DNA of 64,000 nt from Gymnopilus junonius (taxonomy: Eukaryota > Basidiomycota > Agaricomycetes > Agaricales > Galerinaceae), in the NCBI GenBank assembly GCA_015501075.1, contig JADNYJ010000042.1:186001-250000 (forward strand), written 5' to 3'. Position numbers and translations under genes: made by a program. Shown here piece after piece: positions 45,437 to 57,448 of the stretch (the first letter of the stretch is position 1; each line of letters opens with the position of its first letter). Below the pieces are notes generated by a model. It was not told the origin of the DNA, searched no databases, and worked only from the letters and a program-made list of their open reading frames with translations.

Positions 45437-45899
45437 TTTCTCAATCCCCCATAATATTTCTCGAAGATTTTCGGGTCAGCTGTAGCCGACGTTCGGGACT
45501 TTTTGGCTGATCTAGAACTCGTGCATAATTTCCTTTTACTCTCGACCCAGAAACCGGTATCGGCAACTAGAAGCTGCAGGTCGTCATGTGTGTTCTGCAA
45601 CTCTGGATTGTCGCTAATTCTGAATCAGGTCGCCCAAGAAGACCGACAAACTCCTTTTAAGCTACAAGTTCCTTGCCGATAAGATGCTTATTTTTTCCTG
45701 CTCTCTTTTTTCGGTCAGTATATCTCACGCTCGCGCTCTTTAGAGGACATACATCACTAATCAAATGTTTAGCGATGCGAGTGGGGTCCCTCTCGTCCGT
45801 TGTTCATCTTATATTCTTATTCTCACTCGTTCATCACGCGGGCACGGAAGGCGAGACCGTGCCTTACATTATATTATAGTTCACGTCATGGGCAGGGTG

Positions 45900-47332
45900 T
45901 GCTTCTAGCGTCCACCACAATCTTTGGACTGAACCCATTCTCCCATTCGTATGCCGTAGAAAGCAAGGATGAGCCCATTGCAGCTGCCTGGCAATCTTAC
46001 GCGGCTTGGAAAGGTGCAGTGATTGGTACAATTTGAAAAGATATTAGACTCACTTCTACACGTTTTTGCAGCAGTGGTCATTTTCTTGCATGCTATTGCC
46101 GTCTTATCCACTCTTTATCGACTCGCCCATCGTTTTCGAATACACCGGCTCTGGTGGGATGATTACATTGTATTCGTTCCTTTGCTTTTCGACTTGATAT
46201 ATTGGATCGTCGCCTGTGCTCGGTTTCCGGCCATGGTGAGTGCATTTATCAGTTCTAGACTCGAACTCCCATGACTCACAAAGTGGAAAAGATAATGCTG
46301 GCTCCATTATCGACACGGCTTATAATTCGTATTGGCTGGTTACTCTTCCAGGTATTATGATATTGTCGTGCGCACCTGGATAATTTCCACCTTTCCGTGT
46401 TATTGATGTGCTCAAGCAGTGGTAGTTGGATCGTTCTCGCTCTTACACTAGCTCGAATATTTCCATCCAAACATCCTGCTCGCCGATGGTCATTCGCCAT
46501 TGTCGCATACCTCTGCCTTTCATGCATTTCCTGTATCGTAGTAACGATAGCGACCTGTGAAACGAATTCCGGGCTACTCAATCAAGGAGAACTGCAGAGC
46601 TGCAGAAAGGGTCCAGGAGGTTTCGTAGTGAGGAATATATTTCTTTTCGCTGGTGCGTCATATTTCAAGTACATTGACTATCGAATTCCTAACTCTTTCA
46701 TATCGGCAACTTTGGCATGCGACACACTGCTTATTATTTTTTCCTTGATCCTTCTCAGCTGGATGCACCTCGTCTCCGTCGAACACCGTCTCGTGCTAAT
46801 TGTCTTGTGTGGCACTGCATTGACGTTGTTGTATTCGATTTCCTTCCTCATCGTCGGCAACAGCCATGCCATTTCTATGGGTCCAGATATCCTCATGGTT
46901 GTCAACGGAATGGGGAATACTCAGGTGAGCGCATCTTTCGTTATTCTCCAACAGGGAATTTATATTGACCCCTTTGCTCAGACTGCCCTTTTTCTCTTTG
47001 TTTCTAATCTTCCTGTTCTTTGTACGTGTCTTCACGGGTCGATTCGTCGTCTTTTTCGTCTGTCAAATCCGCCATCCTCGGGTAGCGTCGAAATGACCTC
47101 TGAACGGCAATCTTCATGTTCGTCAAATTGCAGTTGCTATTCTGATTCTCCGACCCCGCTTACGCTCACCGAGATATCCGATCTGTCTTGCCAACCGAGT
47201 CCGCGTGCATACACTGATTCTATTCACGTATCCGAGGCGAGTCGTCCACCTAGCATATCGCCTTCGTCCAGTTCGATTGGTCGGGGAGACGTAGATGGGA
47301 AACATCGCATACAATGTAATTTGCGCGATTAA
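45900..47332 (+). CDS. Pth11-like/rhodopsin-type integral membrane protein
   Basis: Multi-pass membrane protein similar to the fungal rhodopsin-domain/Pth11-like group (GPCR-like). It reads PIAAAWQSYAAWKGAVIGT, then after a one-base break near 46035 EKILDSLLHVFAAVVIFLHA, LYRLAHRFRIHRLWWDDYIV and IYWIVACARFPAM. A GTGAGT intron (from about 46234) leads to SIIDTAYNSYWLVTLP. After a second intron (46351-46420), SGSWIVLALTLARIFPSKHP, CLSCISCIVVTIATCET, GGFVVRNIFLF and further membrane spans follow, ending in a Ser/Pro-rich cytoplasmic tail at 47332. WWDDYIV, LTLARIFP and C.KGPGGF are conserved in basidiomycete homologues. The first exon and the start codon are not resolved; 45900 is approximate. 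Confidence 0.75.
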
Positions 47333-48088
47333 AAGGGTCTTGAGCTATTGTAGTAATATTATTTTAAGTACGCATTCCTTATTCCACGTCGTCCAGTGTT
47401 GCTTCCAGTGTAATAAATAGACCGTAACATGAAATGAAGTCTTAATTGATGATGAAGCGGTCTAAAAGGCGAAAAATTAAACATAGTTTGAGAAATACTT
47501 AGCTGCTTTTTACGCGTCACGGCGTGACCTTCGGTTTTGTTTTCAAGTCCACACCGTTCTTACTCAGCCTGTTCTCCATGCACCGTACTACGCCAGTCAT
47601 AGACACCCCTTCAGCATCTTTGAGCCTCTCTCTATCACTTTCCGCCTGATCTAACCCACGTCATACTCGTGACTGCGTCTCAACAGGAACTGTGAGTATA
47701 CTATCATTTTATTTCTTCTTTTCTTAAACTGACGGAGTCATGCTCGCATCTAGGCTCGACATGTTCCTTACAAATGAACCGTCACACGACCTCCTATGAT
47801 GAGGCCGACTTTGCTTCCAGTCGAGTCCCCGATCCTGATGCCTTGAACACCAAGGTACGTCTTCTCCCCGGTTAACGATTGGAATTGAATTATGCATCTG
47901 TGATCGTCGATTAAGGTGCATAATCTACGTCCATGGCTGTTTTTTCGGTCACACTGATTAGTTTCTCTGATTTTTACCAGCTTCGCGAGCCATAGACTAT
48001 TTGTACCTTATACCACTGATGCACGGCCCTCAAGTCAACCGGAATTCTCATCCGCCCAGCATTCACTCTTTAAAAAGCCATCAATTCC
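47333..48088. other. Intergenic stretch
   Basis: ATG at 47775 opens a short frame (MNRHTTSYDEADFASSRVPD) ending at a GTACGT donor near 47854. It could be a first exon of the unrecognised gene to the right, but I cannot join them. Confidence 0.3.
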
Positions 48089-49228
48089 TTGTACGAGATA
48101 CGCTTAAAATGTCGAGATATCGAGATACCGCCACCTGGACTTACTTTTCCTGTACAAGAAGATCACGACCATAATGTGACCGTGCCGCGCTCTAGAGAAG
48201 GTACCAGAATATTGGAACCAGGAAATAATGGAGAAGTGGGGTTTGATTTTAGAATTGGATTGTGGAGCTGCGGTCTTCGGCCGAGGTAAGTCACATTCGA
48301 TGACTGATTTTCTTTTGGTTATATACCCTAACTGATCAAGTTCTCCGAAGTTCATACTTCAAGCCTTACACCGTCGACAGTTGCGCCTCCAAATTCGAAT
48401 CCCACATTCCATATGCTACCATTGCCTCCATCTGAAAGTAATATTCTGTCAACTCACGCCCCTCTCATGCGTCTTCTCTTAAACCTTCAACTGCATCACT
48501 CCGAGCACGTCACCTTCCACTGTATTGCCACAAGACCCTCCTCACTCGTCGCAGTCGGCGATCCTACATGATCAAGGTCTTTCAGCACAAACTTTGTCTT
48601 TGACGGATGCCAAGGGCGACGTCAGGAGAAGTCATTTCTCCTGTGGAACGATGGCGAGCCGTCTGTAGGAGTTGAGAACGTTGCAGTCGTCCTGGCTGGG
48701 CTGGGACAAAAGACGTCCTCAGGGCCTGGATGCGAGATTATCGCTCCTCGCCTATGGGATGTACAGGTGGTGGATAGTCGACCTATTCGGCCTTTTCTTT
48801 CGCAACCGTCACCTCTTGGGACTTCACTCCGACCTCACCACGTCACAACCCCCAACGGCTATCTCACAAGTATCGAGGTTACTTCTTACCCTCAAACATC
48901 TACGTCCTGGTCTCTATATGGCTTATTCATGATGGTACCATCGCCCTGGCATCCTCACGCGGGTCAGTTCATGGAGTCGGGTTCAATTTCGCGCAGACGA
49001 AGAGGGGCGAGGGATGTGTGGGAAGGGAGGCTCGTGCGGAGAGGGTGGAAGAATACAACGGGAAGACGCGGTCAAAGGGAAATGGGTCTGCAGGGAACTG
49101 GAGTGGATGATGGGTACGAGATGTCCCAGATACGGTGGGAGGAGGATGTTGAGCAACCAGATCCGTGTCCTCCATCCGCTCCCTTGGCAGGACCAGAGAT
49201 TACGGCGTCGTTACACCTCCCTCACTGA
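48089..49228 (+). CDS. Unrecognised gene, several frames
   Basis: Three stretches look protein-like: EREGTRILEP-type sequence at 48180-48290 (VPRSREGTRILEPGNNGEVG, ending at a GTAAGT), a Pro/Ser-rich stretch at 48360-48570 (LTPSTVAPPNSNPTFHMLPL), and VENVAVVLAGLGQKTSSG to IEVTSYPQTSTSWSLYGLF at 48670-48930, with stop at 49228. They do not lie in one frame. At least two indels or unseen introns are needed. I recognise no family. Confidence 0.3.
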
Positions 49229-50972
49229 TTGTTTCATTACGACTGCTTTATCCCAAGGTTCGCTCATTTTACTTTATTTCGGTTTTCCCTGTTGAAACCT
49301 AAATTTATCGCTCAGTCGTGTCTAATTGTCAGACTTAAGACGTACAGCATACAGCGAGGTGTGGGGTGATGTAAATACCTAAAGTCTGTACATCTGACTG
49401 CTTGCTCAGTGTTCACCCCTCTTTCCAATATGCAGTCGAAACTCGACTGTGAAACCAGGGCACGTAGAGGACCTGAAACCTTTATCTCCATGTCGTCCGC
49501 CGCTTCCTCTGGCTCAGGAACGGGATGCGAGGTGCTCAGATGTTACAAATAGCAATTTGCTGGTCTTCAAAAGTCATTCGGTGGTGACAGCGTGAATAGG
49601 CGATGCGAAGGTGGAAGAAGGCAGGGTGTGTTGATGCAAACAGACCTAGGGCTACTTTCCACCCCTTCTTTTCCGTAGGCATACATTTTTTCTTCCACTT
49701 CTCTCGTAGTTTAATTCCGCTGCTGGCGTTGGACGTTCACAAGAATAAGAATGGCGGTGCTGTACGACATTTTCATTACTTTCGTCAATGCTATATCTTC
49801 CTAACGTCCAATTTATTAACGGAATTATATGTTTGCCATAGGTTCGTACTTATCCTCAAGGACGAAACATTCCTGCAGTAACAACTGTACCTACCTCACC
49901 TTCAGCACCTTTGACACTTGGCGTCATACCTCGAAGACCGCGTCCGCCATCGCAGGTTGCAGTCGGACTTTGACATCGGGACTGTTATGAATAAAAGACG
50001 TGTACGCACTATGAGATGAGTGAGAAGGGCTTTGAGAGAGAAGATTATTGATCTGGAAGATACTTCGGGCTTACATAGTGGACAGGGTATGAACATGTCT
50101 CTTTTATTCTCAACTTAAAGCGAATTCTTTTATGCAGATTCGTCTATGCTATCTGCATATGAGACTCCCTCCTGCCGCCGTCTCAACTTCGGTGTCGATT
50201 ATATCACAATCATGACCTTCACGGATGTTGACCGATCACTTTGCGCTCACGCCTTCGCTGTTGAGGGTTAGAAGGTCATTTGAAGCATATGGGAATCTGC
50301 TTTCAAGTCGGAGACTATTCAGGTGAAGTCAGTGCATAAGGCGGCATTGTCGCTTTCGCTTGCTATTGGTATGCTCTATGTATGTCTGACCTCCCCTATT
50401 TAAGGGCCATGTTGAGTGCTAGTTATCTTTCAACACTACTTGACTGAGAAATGACCATCCCAGTAAACGTTTGCTTCGTCTCCAAAAACTACTTATCACC
50501 TCAACATCTGAATGGTGATTCGTAAACGAAGGACTTCACCCACGAGAGGACTACAGTCCACCAGAAGAAGAATGCTTCACTTCACACCTCAAACTCCTTG
50601 TTGCATCCAGCAAGACCCTCTTACAAGACTCAGTGTTATCTCAGATTTATGCTCTAGGAAATGTCTGGAATATCGCGGTGAATCTTACCAAATCATAGCA
50701 GACACCTCTAACTGGACCGCGAGAGGGACTGAGAAGCACAGATTGATTCCATTTTTCATTCCGCGCCGACGCATAGGTGATTTGGATTAGATAATGTTCT
50801 ATGCGTGACTTTCGCATAGCAGTAACCCGTCTTTTTCCAACACCTTCCTTCCGAACCTACCTTAGGACCTTTATGACTTCCGAACTGTCGAGTACATTCA
50901 TTTGTTCTCTGAACGAATTACTCGTTTGCTTATCTCAGTTTTACTATAGCTTCATATTTTGGATCTCGACAT
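49229..50972. other. Gene-poor stretch
   Basis: Short ORFs without motif (49603-49881, 50512-50790). No repeats. The right end is the probable promoter of the Ser/Pro-rich gene. Confidence 0.35.
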
Positions 50973-52502
50973 GTGCAAGCGGTGGACTTGAGGCATAAGA
51001 CCTCGAATAGTTCCCTGGCATCGCCAACGAGAGAACACCGTAGTGCTGCTCAGCATCCACGTACGATGGACCCACAGTTGGGTTCGAGACCACCGAGCTC
51101 AATTCCGTCTTCACCCACTTCAATGTACGTCTCTGCTGTTTTTACCTTTCGTCCTACTTATATTCTTACCTACTATAGCCAATCTTCCTCATCCGCGATC
51201 TTCGAGCGCGACATCGAACCCGTCGTCCCGCCCTCCCCGCCGATCCTTCTCAATCACCACACCCACCACCACACACCCAATCCTCACCGCATCCCACGCG
51301 CCAAGGGCTCCGAAGCTCTTGAACAATCCGTGCCCTCCGTGCTCGACAGCGCCGCAGCCATCCTCAGCACCCTCAAAATAGACGTCGGTGACGTGGCTGA
51401 TCAAGTAGCCGTTGTCGCCCCTGCGACATCTTCATTCTCACTCGACAGTATGGGCGGGAGGAGCAGTGGATTTGCCAGCCCCATCGGCAGCTTTCGAAGT
51501 CGGAGTCCAAGTCCTATTGGGTCGAGAACTGGTGACGGGCGGGGTGCCGAACAACTTGTGCTCGATATCTCAGCGAGCAGCGGTCTACCTCCCCAACTCA
51601 TCTCTTCTGCTGTATCGTCTGCGCCCGTCTCACTACTGGGGCTCCATGTGACATCCGCAGTGGCATCTCCCTCTTCCGACTCTGGTTCTTCCACTTCCGC
51701 CTCTTCACCTTCGTCCAAGTCCCAAGTCATCCCCGCTACGACCATCTCGCAGGTCCATCAACCGTCAGTGGCCTCAATGACCACACCGACTATCATCGCG
51801 TCTTCGATTGCCCAAAAACGCGTTCTTCCCATCACTGCTGGCTCGGAAGAAAGCACAGAACCTCCCATGGCGACTCAAGCGTACCCTCCCGCGCCACCCA
51901 CCACCCGACCCTCGCCTTCCTCAATACCTTCCTCCCTCCCTCTCCAGCCCCTCTCGCTCCCATCCCCGCACTCCATCTCATCCACCACATCGCCCATCTC
52001 CTCCCCATCCTCCGCCCACCCCACGCTCTCCTCGCACCCTCCTTCGCCCATCCAGTCCGCCAAAAAACGGCTCTCATTCATGTCTTATTCCGATCTCCTC
52101 TCATCCACGCCCTCCGGCCTGCAACCTCTCTCATCCTTAACGACCTGCGCCAACGCCGTCGAACCTCCACCGCACATACCTTCCGTCAGCGGCCTCAATC
52201 TCGTCAACACCATTCACGCGCAGCAGCAACAGTCGTCCCAATCGGGCCCTGGGAGCGCGACACCGTCTTTGAGGGGCTTCCCTATTTCGTTGGGCGGTCC
52301 TACGAGCGGTGTGACGCATGCTGGCATGAGGGATAGTATTTCGATGCTGGATAATGTCGGTGGGGAGTGGGAGAGGCAGGGTTTGGGGAAGGGGTTGGAA
52401 GAGCGGCTTGATGCCTTGGTGATACCTCCCGCGGGCGGTTTGCCTTTGTCGCCTGTGTGGCCTGCCGTTCACCCACACTCTGTTGTCGGGAGTAAGGCTT
52501 GA
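50973..52502 (+). CDS. Conserved basidiomycete Ser/Pro-rich protein
   Basis: A 509-codon open frame, stop at 52502. The probable start is MDPQLGSRPPSSIPSSP at 51066, with a small intron (51126-51180, GTACGT to TATAG) so that the frame continues QSSSSAIFERDIEPVVPPSP. Most of the protein is Ser/Pro/Thr-rich and disordered. Conserved islands are RAKGSEALEQSVPSVLDSAA, GGRSSGFASPIGSFRSRSPS, KKRLSFMSYSDLLSSTP and, near the end, GGEWERQGLGKGLEERLDAL. I remember this set of islands in other agarics, without a name. It may be a regulatory or scaffold protein; no enzyme motif. Codon use is GC-rich compared with flanks, as usual for a conserved gene here. Confidence 0.72.
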   Translation: MQAVDLRHKTSNSSLASPTREHRSAAQHPRTMDPQLGSRPPSSIPSSPTSMYVSAVFTFRPTYILTYYSQSSSSAIFERDIEPVVPPSPPILLNHHTHHHTPNPHRIPRAKGSEALEQSVPSVLDSAAAILSTLKIDVGDVADQVAVVAPATSSFSLDSMGGRSSGFASPIGSFRSRSPSPIGSRTGDGRGAEQLVLDISASSGLPPQLISSAVSSAPVSLLGLHVTSAVASPSSDSGSSTSASSPSSKSQVIPATTISQVHQPSVASMTTPTIIASSIAQKRVLPITAGSEESTEPPMATQAYPPAPPTTRPSPSSIPSSLPLQPLSLPSPHSISSTTSPISSPSSAHPTLSSHPPSPIQSAKKRLSFMSYSDLLSSTPSGLQPLSSLTTCANAVEPPPHIPSVSGLNLVNTIHAQQQQSSQSGPGSATPSLRGFPISLGGPTSGVTHAGMRDSISMLDNVGGEWERQGLGKGLEERLDALVIPPAGGLPLSPVWPAVHPHSVVGSKA

Positions 52503-53590
52503 GTGACTGTGGGTAGTCAGTTCGCTCATGGTCAAGGTTCTTGACGTCCTTTCATGATTTTTCCCTCTTATTGTGATATCTTCTTTTCGGATTTAGTTTT
52601 ATCCTACGCAGACTAATTAGTTGTACGACGCTCCGTTCTCATGGACCCTGTTATGAATGCTTTATCTTTTCGTATGGTAATTTTTCCTTTGCTCGTTTTA
52701 TGGTTATGACCACGTAAATCAAGATACATTGTATACTTTTCTTTCTTCGTTTTCGTTTGATGTATCTTATAGCCTTACTCGTGGCCTTTCTTTCGTTATC
52801 TTTCGGTAGCCTTGCTCTGCCTCTGGTCATTTAATTAATTCTCGTATCGTAATGTATAGTAACAGTCTGGTAAGTAGTATAAATACATGTTCCGCACCTT
52901 CTAAAATGTTGATATTCTAGTGAATTCCAAATGAAAAGTGTCTTCATCTGCTCTAATTATAAAAGCTGCAGGTCGGTCAACGTGAAAGCTGTCATTGCAA
53001 GATTTCGGTTGAACTTGGTAATTGGCAAAAAAAGCTCATAATGAATGCGATGCTGCCTGCATCATCGGATAACTAAAGTACTTTTTCTCAACACTAACAA
53101 CGAATACAGAAATAGAATGTAAGACTGCAAGACGTGTACGCTAGCACAAGAATTTAACCGGTTCAAGCTCCATGCGAACAGTGACGCAGTGAGATATTTC
53201 TCTCATGTCCTAGCCGAATCCGCTCACCAACCACGTTCAACTTTGCTCTCCTGTCTCCACTGTACCATAAGCCCTTTCCGGCGCGCTAAAGGCACTTATC
53301 TCTGCTATCCATGTTCCATAATTTGAAGAGGCGAACCCCCCTACCGCAGTCGTTCTTCCCGCCAGCACATCCGTTTCATCAAGCGACCTCAGGATTTCTT
53401 CTGCGTTTCGATGATTGACCTGGGTTAGGGTAAGTCAAAACCACGAAATTGTAAGGGAAGAGCTGGGATGCTCCAATCTTGAGTGTCGTCATCCTGTAAG
53501 TCTTTTCACTCTTTTGATATATTGATTATTACTAACGACCGTGTCTTCAGTCTGCAACATCCAGACTACATCTCCAAGCATCTCGACAGC
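52503..53590. other. Intergenic stretch
   Basis: T-rich 3' flank of the Ser/Pro-rich gene followed by AT-rich sequence. No gene or repeat recognised. Confidence 0.4.
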
Positions 53591-54120
53591 ATGGATACAG
53601 AAACTCGCTCTCCACCTTCATCCCGTGGACCTAACGGCCTCTACGTCATGGGCGATCCACGACGAAACGATCTCTTTCTAAGACCAATCCGACAGGAGCT
53701 TCCACCGCCAAATGTGAAGCCCGCCCTCTCAACACGTCATGGTCCCCCCCTCCTCATCTTCACGGTTATCATCCAGGCGATAGGATTCATCACCAAGGGT
53801 TCAAATGTTCACCCGTTCACGTTCAACCCAACCCGAGCTACGCGCCCATGTTCCCTGTCAACGTTCAGATCTCAGATGTCGCCACCGCCCTCCTTTATCC
53901 CTCTCCTCACCGGTCTTCTGCACCACGTGCCTATTCGTCCTTCGTTCGCGATTTGAGAGGCGCAGCGGGTCATAAAGCTGGAGGATACGGCGGTTCAGGT
54001 GCATCACGCGAGGGAGGAGGCCGGTTCAACGATCGCCCGCCTCCACATCAATACGATCCCGCCCTCTGCTCCGCCCAAGCCAACGCCACGTCATCAAGGA
54101 CCGTTCCCGCATACTGACCT
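53590..54120. repeat. Diverged tandem duplication, copy 1
   Basis: Similar in order and wording to 54800-55255, offset about 1.15 kb. The best match is GGGTCATAAAG...GGAGGATACG through CAAGCCAACGCCACGTCATC. Confidence 0.65.
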
Positions 54121-55729
54121 GCTCTGTTCCACAGCCACTTTAGTGTCCAAGTCAACAACCAACTCGATGTGCGCTGAACTCATTCGGCGCTCGCTTTCAC
54201 ATGACATCTAATTGTACGTTTATTTCAAATTCACGTTCCGCGTTACATTCTGACAGTGAAGTAGTCGCAGTTTTCATACACCTTGACGTTCGCCTTCGTT
54301 CCTGATGGGACTGGCGATCATGTGCGCGTCGACAATCACGAGAGAACCAAGACTTGTGTGAGGGGGCGAAGGGTTGAATCCCTTGTATTCCGAGGCTCCT
54401 GTGCTGTCGTTCTTGGAAGGTTGAATCCCATTCTCGTGAGTGCCACGTCTGTCTCAGCCCCAAGTCTTGTCAGCTCATTGCCACTTCAGGGCCTTCTAGC
54501 TTCGCTTCATAGGCGAGAAGGACATCAAGGGTCCTCTAAACCTTTGTGGAGCTGGCGGTGGTTTAGAATTCGACGACGATGGGGATGGCGACGCCGAGAA
54601 TGTCGATGACGATGATGAGGATGAGGTTTACTCGGTTCAAGTACCCAGAGCAGGAGGGGTGGGAAGCTGAGTTTGTCTACATGTTCGTTTTCTACTCTTT
54701 GTCCCTTTATGCCAGCTCATCGTCTATTGTAGAGCGAATATATCTCTCCAGGCTACTGCCGCCCATGCATGCGGGCGGACGAATGGGCTCATCCAGCACT
54801 ACTGGGCGGCGGACCTAACGACCTCGACATCATGGGCGGTCCCCCCTCGAAACGACCTCTCTCTCAAACCAATCCGACTAACCGTCACGCATATCGCCCT
54901 GGAGACGGGAAGCACCACCAAGGGTTCAACGTTCAACGTTCAATATTCAAACCCAAACCGAGCGACCCACCCATCTTCCCCGTCAACGCTCAGACGTCGC
55001 CACCGCCCTGCTTATCCCTCTCCACACCGACTTTGGTGCAGCACGGGGACATTCGTCCTTTTCGCGATTTGGGAGGGCCAGCGGGTCATAAAGATGGAGG
55101 ATACGACGTTTCAGGTGCACCACGCGAGGGAGGAGGTCGCCTCAGCGATCCACCACCTCCACCTCAATATGATCCCGCCCTCTACTCTGCCCAAGCCAAT
55201 GCCACGTCATCAAGGCCCATTTTCTCCTCAGCAGCCTACGCGTCGTGCGTCCGATCTCCTCAAGGAGTCAAGACCCTTCCGCCAATCCAGGGACTTGTGA
55301 CGAATGTTGCTTCGACATCTTCTCTGCTCCAGGAGGAGTACCAACGACCACCTCACCTCCCTTACCGTTGTCTCCGCCGCTCCTGCCACCTCGCGCAGCC
55401 TTCGTGAAGCTCAAGGTGCTGCTGCATCGACGGCTTCTTGGGAACGAGGTAGTGGTGCTGATGTACCAGCGGAAGACGATGTCAGATTGGAGTTGGTGCT
55501 ACATCAAGTGGGAGGGTGAGTCGCGCTGAGGGTCGAACCTTACGAGGCGTGTCTGAGGCTGGCCCAGCACCTACCAGTGCTGTACATCAAGGTTGGGCCC
55601 TACGTGACGCTGAAGTCTGCTGCAGGAGGAGAAGGCGATAGGGAGGAGGGGGCTGCTGCTGATGCTGGTGAGGACGGGAAGGTAGCTGGAGATGGAGGAA
55701 CGAATGGTGATGGTGCAGGTGCCGCTTAG
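53591..55729 (+). CDS. Unrecognised Pro/Gly-rich gene with internal duplication
   Basis: ATG at 53591 opens MDTETRSPPSSRGPNGLYVM. Later segments read DLRGAAGHKAGGYGGSGASR (about 53955) and PPPHQYDPALCSAQANATSS (about 54046). After 0.9 kb the same phrase returns as DLGGPAGHKDGGYDVSGAPR and PPPPQYDPALYSAQANATSS (55070-55225). Then DLLKESRPFRQSRDL and EDDVRLELVLHQVGG follow near 55250-55520. The repeated phrase suggests real protein sequence duplicated within one gene or two tandem genes. Frames change several times. The acidic Ala/Gly-rich end (KVAGDGGTNGDGAGAA, stop near 55729) may be the C-terminus. Family not recognised. Confidence 0.4.
54800..55255. repeat. Diverged tandem duplication, copy 2
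   Basis: Counterpart of 53590-54120; both contain GCGAGGGAGGAGG and CAATA(C/T)GATCCCGCCCTCT. Confidence 0.65.
55499..55645. repeat. Short direct repeat, copy 1
   Basis: CTACATCAAGTGGGAGGG, GCTGAGGGTCGAACCTTACG and AAGTCTGCTGCAGGA recur in the same order at 55768-55925. Confidence 0.7.
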
Positions 55730-55767
55730 ATTGCTCGTCGGTTTCTCGAGCGATACTGCCGCTGCTG

Positions 55768-55925
55768 GCGGAGTTGGTGTTACATCAAGTGGGAGGGCGG
55801 GTCGGGCTGAGGGTCGAACCTTACGATGCGCGTCTGATTCTGGCGCAGCTGCTACTAGTGCTGGTGATCAAGGTGGGTGCTATGTGACGGCTAAATCTGC
55901 TGCAGGATGGAGGTGAAGAAGATAG
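55768..55925. repeat. Short direct repeat, copy 2
   Basis: Second copy of the 55499-55645 segment, with about one-fifth of positions changed. Confidence 0.7.
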
Positions 55926-56416
55926 GTATTTAATTAAGGTACATCAATTGTGAGTTACGTAGATGTATTTAATAGTAATTTACGATTTCTGTTCCCCACC
56001 TAAAGTCAAGCAACCAGGTGAGAACGGAACCATTCCTCATCTGCGGCCGATAATGCTGGAAAAGCTGCGAGTAGCATTCAATTGAACTGAAATGAGAATT
56101 GACATGAATCAACCAAGTTACCGAGTAGGTGTCGCTGGGCCTGGGGAACGTATATCACGACCTAGAACACGGAGAATAGAGACTAAAGTCTCCAGAAAGT
56201 CGTAGATGAAGCTTTGGATGTCTATAAAGCTCGTCAGACTGGAAAAATGGACGATGGAAAGGAAGACTTACAAGTTCGACGAAAGATAAAGTTTCGACAA
56301 AAAATCCTCACGTGATCGATTCACGAGGTCCTCCAGCGTGTACAGAGTGAGCTAGACGTCGACAATGACGCCAGTGGCCCGCGAGGGAGGCCTAGGATTC
56401 CAATAAAGCCAGCCAG

Positions 56417-57369
56417 TCAGAATAAAAGAACGAGTGGATCGAGACGGAAACTCACGACGTAAGGAAACCAAGTTTCAAGAGGGGTGCTTGGACTAATTTC
56501 GCGATAGATAGACCTGAGGACGGCACTGGCAACGAAGAGTGAAATAGTTAGAGGAATCGTGTCGAGAATGGTAAGCCGCATCAGCATTCGCGAGATCCTT
56601 GCCGTAGCATGGCTGGTTATCATGGTTAAACGACGCTACACCGGGATGTGCTTTTTTCTCGAGGGGGTTAGTCGACGACTGAGCCAAGACGAGCGATAGC
56701 TACAAAGACTGCGTGAGGGTTCCGTATGTGATCGTGATTGAGATGCTACACACAAGTGAACCGACCGGTGATGCATCGTGGTTACTGTAATGCGGTGGCG
56801 GAGGAAAGCTCCTGGCAGGTTCTGTTAATAGGTAACATGTTCGAAAATTCGAAATATACAGCGTAAAATGTATGGAAACTTACGAGAAATTCCGTCCCAG
56901 CGAAAATATTATCTTTTCATAACCGACAGCGGGAACTCCCCTCTTGCAAGAAACCAATATCTGGGACGTGTCGCTTGTGTCGAGCTGGTCTGGACATCCT
57001 CTTAGAAACGCCAGTGCATCCACGTCGAGATAAAAAATAAGCGACGGCGAAGGGCGGCCAACCGTGTGCCTCCATAATGGCATCTCTGCTGTTGGAGCTT
57101 GAACCTTTGGACTTTGAAAGCGGAGACTACGAGTGGTAGTGTGCGGTCGCGCGGAGCCCGAGATAGGAAGGCGTATTGAGACTATTGGGTCGATTTCAGA
57201 TTTAGAGAGAGAGATGGAAAGTTCGTTAAAGACGAGGCATGAAGTGAGAACTCTGAAACGGAGCAATGAATATGAATACTAGCCTCCGACGAGGGAGATG
57301 AGGACGAGGTCGCAGGAGAAAAGAAGGATGACATAGGTACATCAACAAACGTGATATCGTCCACGTGAT
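56417..57369 (-). CDS. Possible membrane-protein gene, poorly resolved
   Basis: An ORF at 57266-56880 reads SIVSIRLPISGSARPHTTTR, SLIFYLDVDALAFLRGCPDQ and ends LGRNFS exactly at a GTAAGT donor (56884). An acceptor (ATTAACAG) lies near 56825. Further left, LMRLTILDTIPLTISLFVAS looks like a membrane span. The upstream ORF (57481-57300) has DDVEQWHHVDDITFVDVPMS. The pieces could be exons of one minus-strand gene, but I cannot link them in frame and see no family signature. Confidence 0.25.
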
Positions 57370-57448
57370 GCCATTGTTCAACATCATCGATCGATGGCGA
57401 GTAAATTCCGCGTTGAATCTCCCTCCTTACCACTTGGTTTTCTGTGCA

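Noticed and set aside
51832..52140. Long ORFs on all frames in the Ser/Pro-rich gene
   Set aside because: Shadows caused by C-rich composition; only the 50973-52502 frame has conserved islands.
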